Assembly: GCA_009691715.1 (NCBI GenBank)
Contig: SIAN01000003.1
Coordinates: 95,640-159,639, forward strand
Length of the DNA stretch: 64,000 nucleotides
Direction of reading: 5' to 3'
Source of the DNA: Planctomycetota bacterium
GTDB taxonomy: Bacteria; Planctomycetota; B15-G4; SIAN01
Within the stretch, counting starts at the first letter, position 1. The number at the start of each line of letters is the position of its first letter. Below the pieces are notes generated by a model, which saw only the letters and a program-made list of their open reading frames with translations, did not search any database and was not told the DNA's origin. Below, piece by piece: positions 1 to 8,422 of this stretch. Made by a program: the position numbers and the translations under genes.

Positions 1-1
1 A

Positions 2-229
2 GAGGGCCGGGCACGCGAGGCGCTCGCGCAGTTCGCGCAAGTCCGCGTCGCGCACTACCTCGTCCGCGAACAGACCGCGCGGGCGACCTACTTCCTTGGC
101 AAGTCGATCCTCGCCTTGAACAACGCCGAGCCGAACGGCAAGAAGAAGGCGGCGGACTACTTCGCCGAGGTGGTCCTGCGCTACTCCGAGACGCCGTGGG
201 CCGACCGCGCCCGACTCGAGATCCGCTGA
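2..229 (+). CDS. C-terminal fragment of a TPR-like protein (5' end outside window)
   Basis: The frame is open from base 2 to a TGA at 227-229 and gives about 75 residues. They are helical, with alternating Ala, Tyr, Phe and Glu (for example KAADYFAEVVLRYSETPWAD), as in the last repeats of tetratricopeptide or outer-membrane lipoprotein (BamD-like) proteins. It lies 28 bp before exbB on the same strand and is probably co-transcribed with it. In the family, such proteins act as periplasmic scaffolds. The specific function cannot be judged from the tail alone. Confidence 0.6.
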   Translation, partial: EGRAREALAQFAQVRVAHYLVREQTARATYFLGKSILALNNAEPNGKKKAADYFAEVVLRYSETPWADRARLEIR

Positions 230-257
230 TCCGCTGCGACGCCCGGAGCACTCGTTC

Positions 258-986
258 ATGACGCGAAAGAAGGTCGGTCTCGCGGCGCTGGTGACGGCCA
301 GTGTGGGAGCGCTGTCCACGCTCGCATCGGCGCAGGGGGACGCAGGCGCGGCGCCGGCCCCCTCGTTCACCATCGCCGAGATCCTCGAAGACGGCGGGAC
401 GATCGGATACGTGATCGTCGTCCTGTCGATCGTCGCGCTCGGCGTCTCGATCGACTTCGGGCTCAACCTCCGGCGCGCGCGGCTCTGTCCGCGCAAGCTC
501 GTCGAGGAAGTCGAGGCGCTGGTCGCGGCCGGCGACTACCGGGAGACCGTGGAGCTCTGCGAAGCCGAGCCGAACATGTACACGAACGTGGTCCGCGCCG
601 GCCTCTCGAAGGTCACCCACGACTTCGCGGTCATCGAGCAAGCCCTCGAGCAGTCGCTCGAGGACGAGACGGTGAAGCTCCACACCAAGGTCGGCTGGCT
701 GTCGTTCATCTGCTCGGTAGCGACCCTGCTCGGGTTGCTCGGCACGATCCAAGGCATGATCGTCGCGTTCAAGGTGATCGCCGCGACCAAGGGGCAGGCC
801 GATCCATCGATGCTCTCCGATGGCATCTCGGCCGCGCTCGTCACGACCCTCTTCGGCCTCTGCGTCGCTATCCCGTTCTCGTTCGTCTTCGTGCTCTTCC
901 GCAACCGCGTGATCTACACGTCGCTGGAGATCGGCACGATGATCGAGGAACTCTTCGAGCACTTCCGCGCCGAGCGCCGCGCATGA
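258..986 (+). CDS. exbB: MotA/TolQ/ExbB proton channel family protein
   Basis: ExbB/TolQ proteins form the inner-membrane proton channel that, with ExbD/TolR, turns proton-motive force into work across the periplasm. An N-terminal signal-like segment (residues 6-26, ending ASAQ) is followed by three membrane helices at about 48-70, 147-172 and 190-214. The second carries the signature LLGLLGTIQGMIVAF and the third ISAALVTTLFGLCVAIP, both hallmarks of the family. Length (242 aa) is normal. The stop overlaps the next ATG (ATGA, 983-986), so it is translationally coupled to exbD. The substrate or partner system is not known; the neighbouring secretin and sulfatase suggest an envelope role. Confidence 0.93.
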   Translation: MTRKKVGLAALVTASVGALSTLASAQGDAGAAPAPSFTIAEILEDGGTIGYVIVVLSIVALGVSIDFGLNLRRARLCPRKLVEEVEALVAAGDYRETVELCEAEPNMYTNVVRAGLSKVTHDFAVIEQALEQSLEDETVKLHTKVGWLSFICSVATLLGLLGTIQGMIVAFKVIAATKGQADPSMLSDGISAALVTTLFGLCVAIPFSFVFVLFRNRVIYTSLEIGTMIEELFEHFRAERRA

Positions 987-1465
987 AGCGACCCTCGCTG
1001 CCGTCGTTGGAGCTGTCGCTCGACATGACTCCGATGATCGATTGCACTTTCAACCTGTTGATCTTCTTCATCCTCGTGGTCGACCTCGGCCAAGCGGAGC
1101 TCGAACGGGTCACGCTGCCGCGCGCCTCCCAATTCCAGAAGGACAACGCGAACGAGGCCGGACGCAAGGTCGTCAATCTCGACCAAGACGGCACCATCAT
1201 CGTGAAGCGCCTGCCACTCGCCCTCGATCAGCTGCGCACCGACCTCAAGATCTGGTCGGACATGCATCCGCGCGAGGAGTTGGGGCTGTGCAGCAAACCG
1301 ATCCTCATCCGGACCGACCGCGGCACCGAGATGAAGCACGTCCAGAAGATCATGCAGCTGTGCGGCGAGCGCGGGCTCAAGATCTACAAGGTCGAGCTGG
1401 CCTGCTCCGAGGACACGCCGGGATTCCACGTGGCGGAGACGCCGGGCCGCAAGGGCGCGGAGTAG
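983..1465 (+). CDS. exbD: ExbD/TolR family biopolymer transport protein (copy 1)
   Basis: This 160-residue protein has a short cytoplasmic N-terminus, one membrane helix (about 18-36) starting LDMTPMIDCTFNLLIFF, and a periplasmic domain. Asp20 in the MTPMID motif is the conserved proton-carrying aspartate of ExbD/TolR. The start overlaps the exbB stop by 4 bp. A second exbD follows after 3 bp; such ExbB-ExbD-ExbD triplets are common in planctomycetes. The periplasmic part contains three cysteines (CSKP, LCGE, ACSED), perhaps for disulfides. It would form the stator with ExbB. Confidence 0.92.
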   Translation: MKRPSLPSLELSLDMTPMIDCTFNLLIFFILVVDLGQAELERVTLPRASQFQKDNANEAGRKVVNLDQDGTIIVKRLPLALDQLRTDLKIWSDMHPREELGLCSKPILIRTDRGTEMKHVQKIMQLCGERGLKIYKVELACSEDTPGFHVAETPGRKGAE

Positions 1466-1468
1466 CGG

Positions 1469-1945
1469 ATGACCAGCAAGAACCGCGAGCTGGCGGAATC
1501 GACGTTCGCTCTCGACATGACGCCGATGATCGACTGCGTGTTCAACCTGCTGATCTTTTTCCTCTGCCACATCAACTTCAAGCTGCTCGAGGGAAAAATC
1601 CCGGCCTACCTGCCGAAGGACGTCGGCGCGAACGCCTCGCCAATCGACCGGCTGCTCGAGAAGGTTCTGATCCGGGTCACGCGCTCGGCTCCGCCGAAAC
1701 TGAAAGACTCCAACTGGACCTGGCATGAGGACCAGATCGCGATCGAACTGCAGGGCCGACGGCAGGCCGGCCTCGCCGAGTTCCACAGCGCAATCCTCGG
1801 CCTGCTGAAATCGAGCCCCGACGCCAAAGCCACGCTGCATCCAGGCGAAGGCACGCTCTACATCGACTGCGTCAAGGTGATCAACGAGTGCCTGCGGGCG
1901 AACTTCGTCGACATCACCCTCGCCGGAACGCCGTTGGACAGCTGA
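1469..1945 (+). CDS. exbD: ExbD/TolR family biopolymer transport protein (copy 2)
   Basis: This is a second ExbD of 158 residues. It has the same membrane motif as copy 1 (ALDMTPMIDCVFNLLIFF, Asp22 being the proton-relay residue) but a divergent periplasmic domain, so it is a paralogue and not a recent duplicate. The stop TGA abuts the GTG of the sulfatase-like gene with no gap. Two different ExbD proteins with one ExbB suggest a heteromeric stator, which is inferred from the family only. Confidence 0.9.
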   Translation: MTSKNRELAESTFALDMTPMIDCVFNLLIFFLCHINFKLLEGKIPAYLPKDVGANASPIDRLLEKVLIRVTRSAPPKLKDSNWTWHEDQIAIELQGRRQAGLAEFHSAILGLLKSSPDAKATLHPGEGTLYIDCVKVINECLRANFVDITLAGTPLDS

Positions 1946-4093
1946 GTGATCCATCGCCCACGCCGTCGGCCCGGCCGCCTCGCCGTCCTCGTCCTCATCC
2001 TCGCGACCGCCGCGGCGGGGACGATCGCGGGATGCCGGGACGCAGCCGACGACGCGCCGCTGCACCTGGTCGTCATCTCGATCGACACCCTTCGTGCCGA
2101 CGCGTTGATCGGCGACTCGCCGCGCCGCGCGACGACGCCCCACTTCGACGACCTCGCCGCCGCCAGCACCGCGTTCACGAACTGCTGGTCGCACGTGCCG
2201 CAGACACTGCCCGCGCACGCCGCGCTGATGACCGGACGCCTGCCCGCCGAGCTCGAACTGCATGACAACACGCCGTTTCCGCTGCGCGGCGACGTGCCGA
2301 CGCTCGCCAGCTGGTTGGCAGACGCCGGCTTCGCGACAGCCGCGGTCGTCGGTGGCCAACCGCTCGCGCGCGGGAGCGGTTTCGAACGCGGGTTCGAGCG
2401 CTACGACGATCCGCCGTCGGTCGGGTCGGGCTCGAGCCACTTCAGCGAGCTCGACGCTCGCGCCGTGACCGACCGCGCCATCGCGCAGTGGCAGCGTCCG
2501 GTCGGCGACCGCCGCCGCTTCCACTTCGTGCACTACTACGACCCGCACCAGCCCTACTCGCCACCGCGCGACTGCATGCCGACCAGCACCGCCGAAGGCG
2601 ACCGGAGCGGCGACGCGGATCGTTATCGCGGCGAGGTGACGCACGTCGACCGCGAGTTCGGCCGGCTGCTGGCGGCACTTCGCGAAGGCAACGAGCGCTG
2701 CCTGCTCCTGATCACTTCCGACCACGGTGAGGGGCTCGGCGACCTCGGCGAGCGCACCCATGGCTTCCAGTTGCTGCCGGCGACATTGCGCGTGCCGCTG
2801 TTGATCGTCGAGATCGAAGGGCTGGCGACCCGCGCGCCCGCTCCGTTGGCAGCGACGCCGCGCGAGCGCCTGATCGGCCACGTCGACCTGCTGCCGACCC
2901 TGCTCGAACTGCTCGCGGTCGATCGTCCCGACGGACTCGGCGGGATGGCGCTGCAGCGATCCGACGGGCGCCACCCCGCCCGATTCGTCGAATCGCTCGC
3001 CGGCGCGCTCCAGTTCGGTTGCGCCCAGCAGTACGGCGTGCGCGGCGAGGGTGCGCTGTACTTGCGCGGCGGCGGCGACGCGCCGACGAGCCTCGAGGGC
3101 GCGCGGTTTCGAGTGATCGGCGACAGCGATGAGCGACTGCTGCTCGATCCGGGGCGCGCCGAACCCACGGCCGAGGAACTGTCAGCGTGGCGCGCCGCCT
3201 TCGCCGACGGATTCACGCGCCGTCTGCCCTTCGCGACGGACGCCGCAACGCCGCGCGACTTGCGACCGCTCGGCTATCTCGAAGCGTCGTCCGATCGCGC
3301 CCGCCATGCGCTCGCCGCCCCGGCCGAGAATGCGCTCAAGCGATCGGCGCTGGCGCGGCGGGAACTGATCGATCGATTCCTCGAGGCGGTCGCGTGCGTC
3401 GATGCCGGCAACCCGTTGCCGGCGATTGCCACGCTCGACCAGATCCTGACCGCCGACCCGCAGTTCCATGCGGCACGCTTTTTCCGCGCCCGCGCGCGCA
3501 TGTCATTCGAGGAGCGCGACCCGAGCCTGCGCGGTTCGGCGGCGCGACTCGCCGCGAGTGACCTCGCCATTCTGCTCGAGGAGGTCGCCGGCTACCCAGG
3601 TGCAGCGCTGCTGCGCGCCAAGGCACTTGGCCTAGCGGGCGAGTTCGAAGCGGCATTGGCGACGCTCGACGAATTCGAACGCACGGCATCCACCGCTGCA
3701 GAAGCCCTTTGGCTGCGCGGAAGCCTGCTCCTCGACCGGCAACGTGCCGGCCGCATCCACCAGCGCTACGACCCTCAACTCGGCTTCGGCTGCCTGCTCG
3801 ACGCGCTCGAACGTGCCCCTCAGCGGGGCGATTGGGCACGCGACCTCGAACGCGCTCTTAACGCGCTGGCGCGAGCGCCCGATGCGCCGCCTTGGGTCGC
3901 TACCGCCAGCGATCGGCTCCGTCGGTTGCGCCAGCGCCGGCATCGCCGTTACCGCCCGCAGGTTGCGCGGATAGTCGATGCCCGTTCCGGCCTCAACGCT
4001 TCGAAAGCGCAGCGGTGCTGGCGGCGCCTTCATCGGCAGCCCGTCCGCACTGCGAACGCTGTCCTGTTAAGTCCGTGCAAGTGCACGAGTTAG
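1946..4093 (+). CDS. Sulfatase-fold lipoprotein with TPR-like C-terminus
   Basis: GTG start directly after the exbD stop; 715 aa. Residues 10-30 form a lipoprotein signal ending TIAGC (Cys30). An alkaline-phosphatase/sulfatase fold follows: LVVISIDTLRAD (metal ligand Asp47), then QTLPAHAALMTGR, HYYDPHQPY, and ITSDHGEGLGD. At the usual Cys/Ser-X-Pro-X-Arg formylglycine site the sequence is Thr87-Leu-Pro-Ala-His91, so a classical formylglycine sulfatase is unlikely. A threonine nucleophile, as in LtaS-type phosphotransferases, is possible. Residues about 440-620 are helical and TPR-like. The last 60 residues are strongly arginine-rich and look out of character, so a frameshift near 3900 should be considered. 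It probably belongs to the exb operon. Confidence 0.8.
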   Translation: MIHRPRRRPGRLAVLVLILATAAAGTIAGCRDAADDAPLHLVVISIDTLRADALIGDSPRRATTPHFDDLAAASTAFTNCWSHVPQTLPAHAALMTGRLPAELELHDNTPFPLRGDVPTLASWLADAGFATAAVVGGQPLARGSGFERGFERYDDPPSVGSGSSHFSELDARAVTDRAIAQWQRPVGDRRRFHFVHYYDPHQPYSPPRDCMPTSTAEGDRSGDADRYRGEVTHVDREFGRLLAALREGNERCLLLITSDHGEGLGDLGERTHGFQLLPATLRVPLLIVEIEGLATRAPAPLAATPRERLIGHVDLLPTLLELLAVDRPDGLGGMALQRSDGRHPARFVESLAGALQFGCAQQYGVRGEGALYLRGGGDAPTSLEGARFRVIGDSDERLLLDPGRAEPTAEELSAWRAAFADGFTRRLPFATDAATPRDLRPLGYLEASSDRARHALAAPAENALKRSALARRELIDRFLEAVACVDAGNPLPAIATLDQILTADPQFHAARFFRARARMSFEERDPSLRGSAARLAASDLAILLEEVAGYPGAALLRAKALGLAGEFEAALATLDEFERTASTAAEALWLRGSLLLDRQRAGRIHQRYDPQLGFGCLLDALERAPQRGDWARDLERALNALARAPDAPPWVATASDRLRRLRQRRHRRYRPQVARIVDARSGLNASKAQRCWRRLHRQPVRTANAVLLSPCKCTS

Positions 4094-4109
4094 ACATCGA
4101 TCTTTTGCA

Positions 4110-4138
4110 TTGACCACCGGCAAAGGTCGACCTAACCT
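4110..4138 (+). promoter_or_regulatory. Sigma-70-like promoter candidate for the TPR-secretin
   Basis: TTGACC at 4110-4115 and TAACCT at 4133-4138 are separated by exactly 17 bp, upstream of the secretin start at 4398. The rest of the 304-bp gap 4094-4397 holds no gene. A small palindrome CGTGCA-AG-TGCACG (4074-4087) overlaps the end of the sulfatase gene. The leader would be long, about 250 nt. Recognised by eye only. Confidence 0.4.
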
Positions 4139-4397
4139 ACCGCGCTCTTTCCCGGGCGCCGGCAGGGCGTTTGGCCTGGGATTGCGGGGGTTTTCGAGGG
4201 ATCGCCGTTCGCTCGCGCACCGCTTCACACGCAGCAAGTGAAGTCGGTTCCGTGTCTCGGATCGGTCGTCTCGTGCTGTCCCTCTGTAGCCGTGCTGCAC
4301 CGGACGACGCTCGAAGCACGACACCGCTCACTCACAACGATCCATGCACGACACTGGACGAAACGACTCTGCCTCCGCCAGTCGGGAGACGAACCGA

Positions 4398-6980
4398 ATG
4401 TTGAGCTCCGCTCGCACGACGCAGCGCTTGGTCTACGCAGCGCTCTTTGCCACCGCCGTCGCCGCATGCTCCGCGTCGGATCAGCCAGGCGATCCCGCAG
4501 TCTCCGGGGGCGGTGCCCCGCCGGCGGGAGATCAGGCCACGGCCCCGCAAGCCGGCCTGTCGCTCGCCGAACAGAAGCGCGACCTGATGCTCTCGATGGC
4601 CATGGACAACGGCCGCTCGCTTCGCGAGCAGGGCGATGACGCCGGCGCCCGTCGAGCCTTCGAAGAGGCCGTCGCGATCGACCCGGGCCATCTCGAAGCC
4701 CAGGCGCAGCTCGCGGAGGTTCTCGAACAGCTCGGCGAGCGGCCAGGTGATATCGAGACGACCCGCCTGAACGCCGAAAAGCACGCGAACGCCAAGATCG
4801 AGCAGCTCAAGCTCGAGGCCGAGGAGCAGCACCGGGTCGGACAGGACGCGCGCGTGCGTCGAGAGTTCGACGCCTCGATCCGTTGGTTCGAGCGGGTCCA
4901 GCAATCCATCGATTGGTCCTCCCTCAACGTCAACTGGGGTGACCTGCCGAAGCGCAATGCGGACGCGCTGACCGCCGCACGCGAGGAGCGCGACCAAGCC
5001 AACAAGGCCGACAACGAGGCCAAGCTGAAGACCGCGGTCGCGAAGATCCAGGGCGACGAAGCGGCCGAAGCGTCGCGCCACAACGCGCGCGTCGTGAGCC
5101 TGCTCGAAAGCGCTAACTGCAAGTACGAGGCGGGCAATTACGGCGAGGCGATGGAGCTCTGCGACCAGGTTCTGACCATCGAGCCGAGCAGCACGACCGC
5201 GAAGGAACTGAAGGTCGAGGCCAACGCCGGCCGCCGCGCCAAGCGCACCGAAGAGTTTGCGAAGCAGCGCTCCGAGTCCTACCGGCGGTTCAAGGCCGAC
5301 ATCGAAGAGCTGCGGGTCCCCTACTCCGACGGGCTCACCCCGCCCGACGCCGACTACTGGGCGCGCGTCTCGGCGCGGCAGGCGACCGGCGCGGGTGGCG
5401 TCGATGCTGCGGCCGCTGAGGACATGCGGATCAAGGAGCAGTTGAAGGCGATCCGGATCCCGGTGGTTGATTTCGTCGACGCCGACCTCGACCGCGTCTG
5501 CACCATGCTGTCGAACTGGTCCGGCCTGACCATCCGCGCCACCGAACCGGTGCGCACCGAGGTCGAGACCAACTCGACGTTGATCAACCTGACGAACCTC
5601 ACGAACCTATCGCTCGACTCCGTGCTGACGATCGTCACGAAGCGGCTCGGTGAGAAGTTCGCCTGGACCGTCACCAACGGCATCGTCCAGATCACGACGC
5701 TCGAGGAAGCGTTCGGGTCGACCGTCATCCGCACCCACGCGATCCAGGACCTGACCTTCGGCCGCACCGACTTCAAGGGCCCGGAGATCAACAAGATCGC
5801 GCTGCCGGGCGAGTACGGCGATGACCCAGAGACGTCGGTCTTCGCGGCCGATCTCGAGAAGATCGTCCAGATCACGCCAGAAGACATCGTCATGTTGATC
5901 AAGACGAACGTGGCGCGCGAGACCTGGGAGCTCGGCGACAAGAAGTTCAACATCGAGCCCGCCGCCAACAACCAGATCATGGTCATCCACACCCGCGAGG
6001 TGCAGGACGAGATCGAAGCGTTCCTGAACGACCTGCGCCGGTTCACCACGACCGTCGTGTCGATCGAAAGCCGCTTCGTCGAAGTGACCGACGCGTTCAT
6101 CCAGGAGTTCGGCGCCGACCTCCGCGGCCTCGGCGGCGTCTTCGGCTCGAGCGTCAGCCTCGATGACACGACCAACGGCGGCGACGACCTCGCCGGCACG
6201 GGCCTCGACAACTTCGGCACCGGCTCGACCGCGACCGGCTCGCCGAGCGCCGGTGTCTTCTTCAACGACTTCTCCGACGGCGACCTGCGCGGCCGGACGG
6301 AGAACTACTTCGACACGCCGCTCGGCTCGATCCTCACCACCAACGGTGGGGGATCGTTCCAGTTCGGGCTGCTCGACGACACGGCCTTCAATCTGGTCGT
6401 GAACGCCGTCGACAAGTCGGTCAACGCGGTCGAGGTGATGGCGCCCGAACTGACCGTCTTCAACACCGAGCGCGCGTACGTCACCGTGCTGAACGAAGTC
6501 TCCTTCCTCCAGGACTTCGACGTCGACGTCGCGAACACCGCGTTCATCGCCAACCCGGAGATCGGAATCCTCCAGGAGGGCGTGGTCCTCGACGTTCGTC
6601 CGACCGTCTCCTACGACCGCAAGTACGTGACGCTCGACGTGCGCACCACCGTCGCGACCATCCAGCGCCCGATCGACACCTTCGAAACGACGCTGGGCGG
6701 CTTCTCTGACGCCGTGACGTTCCAGCTGCCGCGGCTGGAAGTCCAGAACGCGAACACGACCGTGATCGTCCCCGATGGCGGCGCGATCATCCTCGGCGGG
6801 CTGAAGACGTTGAACTACGTCAACCGCCGGGCCGAAGTGCCGTGGCTGTCGCGGATCCCGCTGCTCGGCTTCTTCTTCCGCGAGAAGGGCGTGGCCGACG
6901 AGGCGCAGAGCCTGGTCATCCTGGTCAAGGCGAACATCCGCGACCTGAGCAAGTTCCGCGAGTCCGTGCGGGTGCGGTGA
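4398..6980 (+). CDS. TPR-containing secretin (type II/III secretion or pilus outer-membrane channel)
   Basis: An in-frame ATG exists at 4344, but ATG 4398 has a GGGAG element about 9 nt upstream and puts the lipoprotein signal at the N-terminus (ending AVAAC), giving 860 aa. Order: lipobox; TPR-like helices with two repeats (about 65-110 and 230-275); STN/N0-like and N-domains (about 350-560); C-terminal secretin domain (about 570-855) ending VPWLSRIPLLGFFFREKG and a final strand. Residues 699-733 carry the gate/lip segment SFLQDFDVDVANTAF. Secretins form large outer-membrane gates. No T2SS or T4P partner genes adjoin it; the nearest neighbours are exbB-exbD-exbD. It is distinct from the PilQ at 45070-46878. 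Confidence 0.85.
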   Translation: MLSSARTTQRLVYAALFATAVAACSASDQPGDPAVSGGGAPPAGDQATAPQAGLSLAEQKRDLMLSMAMDNGRSLREQGDDAGARRAFEEAVAIDPGHLEAQAQLAEVLEQLGERPGDIETTRLNAEKHANAKIEQLKLEAEEQHRVGQDARVRREFDASIRWFERVQQSIDWSSLNVNWGDLPKRNADALTAAREERDQANKADNEAKLKTAVAKIQGDEAAEASRHNARVVSLLESANCKYEAGNYGEAMELCDQVLTIEPSSTTAKELKVEANAGRRAKRTEEFAKQRSESYRRFKADIEELRVPYSDGLTPPDADYWARVSARQATGAGGVDAAAAEDMRIKEQLKAIRIPVVDFVDADLDRVCTMLSNWSGLTIRATEPVRTEVETNSTLINLTNLTNLSLDSVLTIVTKRLGEKFAWTVTNGIVQITTLEEAFGSTVIRTHAIQDLTFGRTDFKGPEINKIALPGEYGDDPETSVFAADLEKIVQITPEDIVMLIKTNVARETWELGDKKFNIEPAANNQIMVIHTREVQDEIEAFLNDLRRFTTTVVSIESRFVEVTDAFIQEFGADLRGLGGVFGSSVSLDDTTNGGDDLAGTGLDNFGTGSTATGSPSAGVFFNDFSDGDLRGRTENYFDTPLGSILTTNGGGSFQFGLLDDTAFNLVVNAVDKSVNAVEVMAPELTVFNTERAYVTVLNEVSFLQDFDVDVANTAFIANPEIGILQEGVVLDVRPTVSYDRKYVTLDVRTTVATIQRPIDTFETTLGGFSDAVTFQLPRLEVQNANTTVIVPDGGAIILGGLKTLNYVNRRAEVPWLSRIPLLGFFFREKGVADEAQSLVILVKANIRDLSKFRESVRVR

Positions 6981-6999
6981 GCGGCGAGCGGCGAGCGGC
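6979..6999 (+). repeat. Three tandem 7-bp units at the end of the secretin gene
   Basis: GAGCGGC occurs three times in tandem, beginning inside the secretin stop codon. It is a short slippage-type repeat with no evident function. A small hairpin (GCAGGC-5 nt-GCCTGC, about 7013-7028) follows. Confidence 0.5.
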
Positions 7000-7145
7000 G
7001 ACGGTTGACCGCGCAGGCACGCGGCCTGCACACCTCGGCTGCGCCGGCGAGGTTCGGCGGGCAGCGGGTCGCAAGGGTAGGGTTCTGGGACGGCCTGACC
7101 GAGACGATCCTGACCGAAACCATGTCGTAGAGATCTGACTATCCT

Positions 7146-7178
7146 CCGGACCCGCGACGCGAACCGTCGCGGGTCCGG
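7146..7178 (+). terminator. Strong GC-rich hairpin, likely terminator of the secretin transcript
   Basis: A perfect 14-bp stem, CCGGACCCGCGACG (7146-7159) pairing with 7165-7178, encloses a 5-nt loop CGAAC and is followed by TCGTTTC. It lies between the secretin and the HAD gene. The poly-T tract is weak, so termination is likely but not certain. It could alternatively sit in the HAD leader. Confidence 0.65.
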
Positions 7179-7211
7179 TCGTTTCGGGGCGCAACGGCGC
7201 GGGAGGTGCGG

Positions 7212-7946
7212 ATGGGCTCGAAGCTCTCGGCGATCCTCTTCGATCTCGACGACACGCTGTTTTCGACCTCCGACTTCGCCGAGCGCGCGCGCCACAACGC
7301 GATCCGGACGATGATCGCGCACGGGCTGCGCATGGACGAGGAGCAGGCCTACCGGGAGCTCGGCGAGGTGATTGCCGAGTTCTCGTCCAACTACGGCAAC
7401 CACTTCGACAAGCTGCTCTCCCGCCTGCCGCGGGAGCAATGCTGGCCAGGTATCAACCCCGCAATCCTGATCGCCGCCGGCGTGATCGGTTACCACGAGA
7501 CCAAGTCGCTCGAGTTGCGGCCGTTCGACGACGTGCAGCGCCTGCTGCGCCGTCTGGTGACGGCGCCGCTGATCCTGGGAATCGTCTCGGCCGGGTTGCA
7601 GATCAAGCAATGCGAGAAGCTGATCCGCCTCGGGCTGCTGCCCTACTTCCGCAGCGATGCGATCTTCATCTCCGAGCAGATCGGCATCGGCAAGCCCAAC
7701 CCCAAACTCTGGACGACTGCTTGCGCCGCGCTCGAGGTCGATCCGCGCAACGTGATGTACGTCGGCGACAACCCGGTGCAGGACATCGACCCGTGCAATC
7801 GGCTCGGGATGACGACGGTGAGAAGCCGGCGCGGCACTCGCCACAACGACGCGGCTGGATCGAGCGCGGCGTCCTACGAGATCAGCTCGTTCAACGATCT
7901 GGCGCTGATCCTCACCCGCGACTTCGGCCTGACGCTGCCCGATTGA
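7212..7946 (+). CDS. HAD superfamily hydrolase (phosphatase / nucleotidase type)
   Basis: The start at ATG 7212 was chosen because GGGAGG (7201-7206) ends 5 nt upstream; the GTG at 7206 lies inside that site. The 244-aa product has all four HAD motifs: DLDDT (Asp11 nucleophile, Asp13 acid/base), GIVSAG (motif II Ser), GIGKPNPKLW (motif III Lys) and YVGDNPVQDID (motif IV acids). An all-helical C1 cap lies between motifs I and II, as in pyrimidine 5'-nucleotidase (YjjG) or phosphoglycolate phosphatase-like enzymes. The substrate cannot be told. It converges with the DUF2203 gene. Confidence 0.85.
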   Translation: MGSKLSAILFDLDDTLFSTSDFAERARHNAIRTMIAHGLRMDEEQAYRELGEVIAEFSSNYGNHFDKLLSRLPREQCWPGINPAILIAAGVIGYHETKSLELRPFDDVQRLLRRLVTAPLILGIVSAGLQIKQCEKLIRLGLLPYFRSDAIFISEQIGIGKPNPKLWTTACAALEVDPRNVMYVGDNPVQDIDPCNRLGMTTVRSRRGTRHNDAAGSSAASYEISSFNDLALILTRDFGLTLPD

Positions 7947-7989
7947 CCCGCGGCTTGGCCGACCGGCGCTGGATCACTCTCCGCGGGTC
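7945..7989. terminator. Possible bidirectional terminator between convergent genes
   Basis: GACCCGCGG (7945-7953) pairs perfectly with CCGCGGGTC (7981-7989) over a 27-nt loop that contains further GGC/GCC pairing. It spans the convergent stop codons of the HAD and DUF2203 genes. There is no T tract and the loop is long, so support is modest. Confidence 0.35.
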
Positions 7990-8375
7990 GCGGGTGGCAG
8001 GTCAGCGATCGCGCGGCGCCCGGCGATCCCGGTCTCGAGCGGATGCCACCACGCGATCTCCTTCTCGCCCTTCATCCAGCACAGGTAGATCGCCTTGTCG
8101 CCGAGGCGTGCGGGAAAGTCGAGCAATCCGCGCAGCGGGTCCTTGAGCTCGCATCCCAGCTGCATCAACTCCTGCGCGAAACGCTCCATCTCGCCTTCGA
8201 GATCCCCGATCTGCCGTTCGATCGTCTCGCGCTCTTCACAGCGCGCGACGCGACGCGCGGCGCCGAGCCGCTTCAACTCGAGGGCGCGCGCGACGATGTC
8301 GTCGACGATCTTCGCCACCAACGCCAGCGACCGATTGGCGCGCGCGACCGTCCACAATCGGCGAGGCTCGTTCAT
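7974..8375 (-). CDS. DUF2203 family protein
   Basis: A 133-residue soluble protein. The N-terminal half is helical with a charged coiled-coil look (residues about 20-80), followed by the conserved DUF2203 stretch: KDPLRGLLDFPARLGDK, IYLCWMKGEKEIAWWH and ETGIAGR. The family has no assigned function. It lies 47 bp downstream of the last gene of the peptide transporter operon on the same strand and may be co-transcribed. Family recognised from the LDFP and LCWxxGE motifs. Confidence 0.75.
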   Translation of the reverse strand: MNEPRRLWTVARANRSLALVAKIVDDIVARALELKRLGAARRVARCEERETIERQIGDLEGEMERFAQELMQLGCELKDPLRGLLDFPARLGDKAIYLCWMKGEKEIAWWHPLETGIAGRRAIADLPPATRGE

Positions 8376-8422
8376 CGCGGAGGCGTCCTGGCAGAGGGGC
8401 GCAGGTTACCGAGCGTGATCGT

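Noticed and set aside
914..2974. 686-codon open frame on the minus strand across the exb genes
   Set aside because: It lies opposite well-supported exbB/exbD and sulfatase genes, is Arg/Val/Asp-rich without motifs, and is a GC-rich antisense shadow.
4344..4397. Upstream ATG for the TPR-secretin
   Set aside because: It would place 18 hydrophilic residues before the lipoprotein signal; ATG 4398 has the better ribosome site.
5607..7844. 745-codon minus-strand frame opposite the TPR-secretin and HAD gene
   Set aside because: It has no recognisable domain and lies opposite conserved secretin and HAD motifs; antisense artefact.
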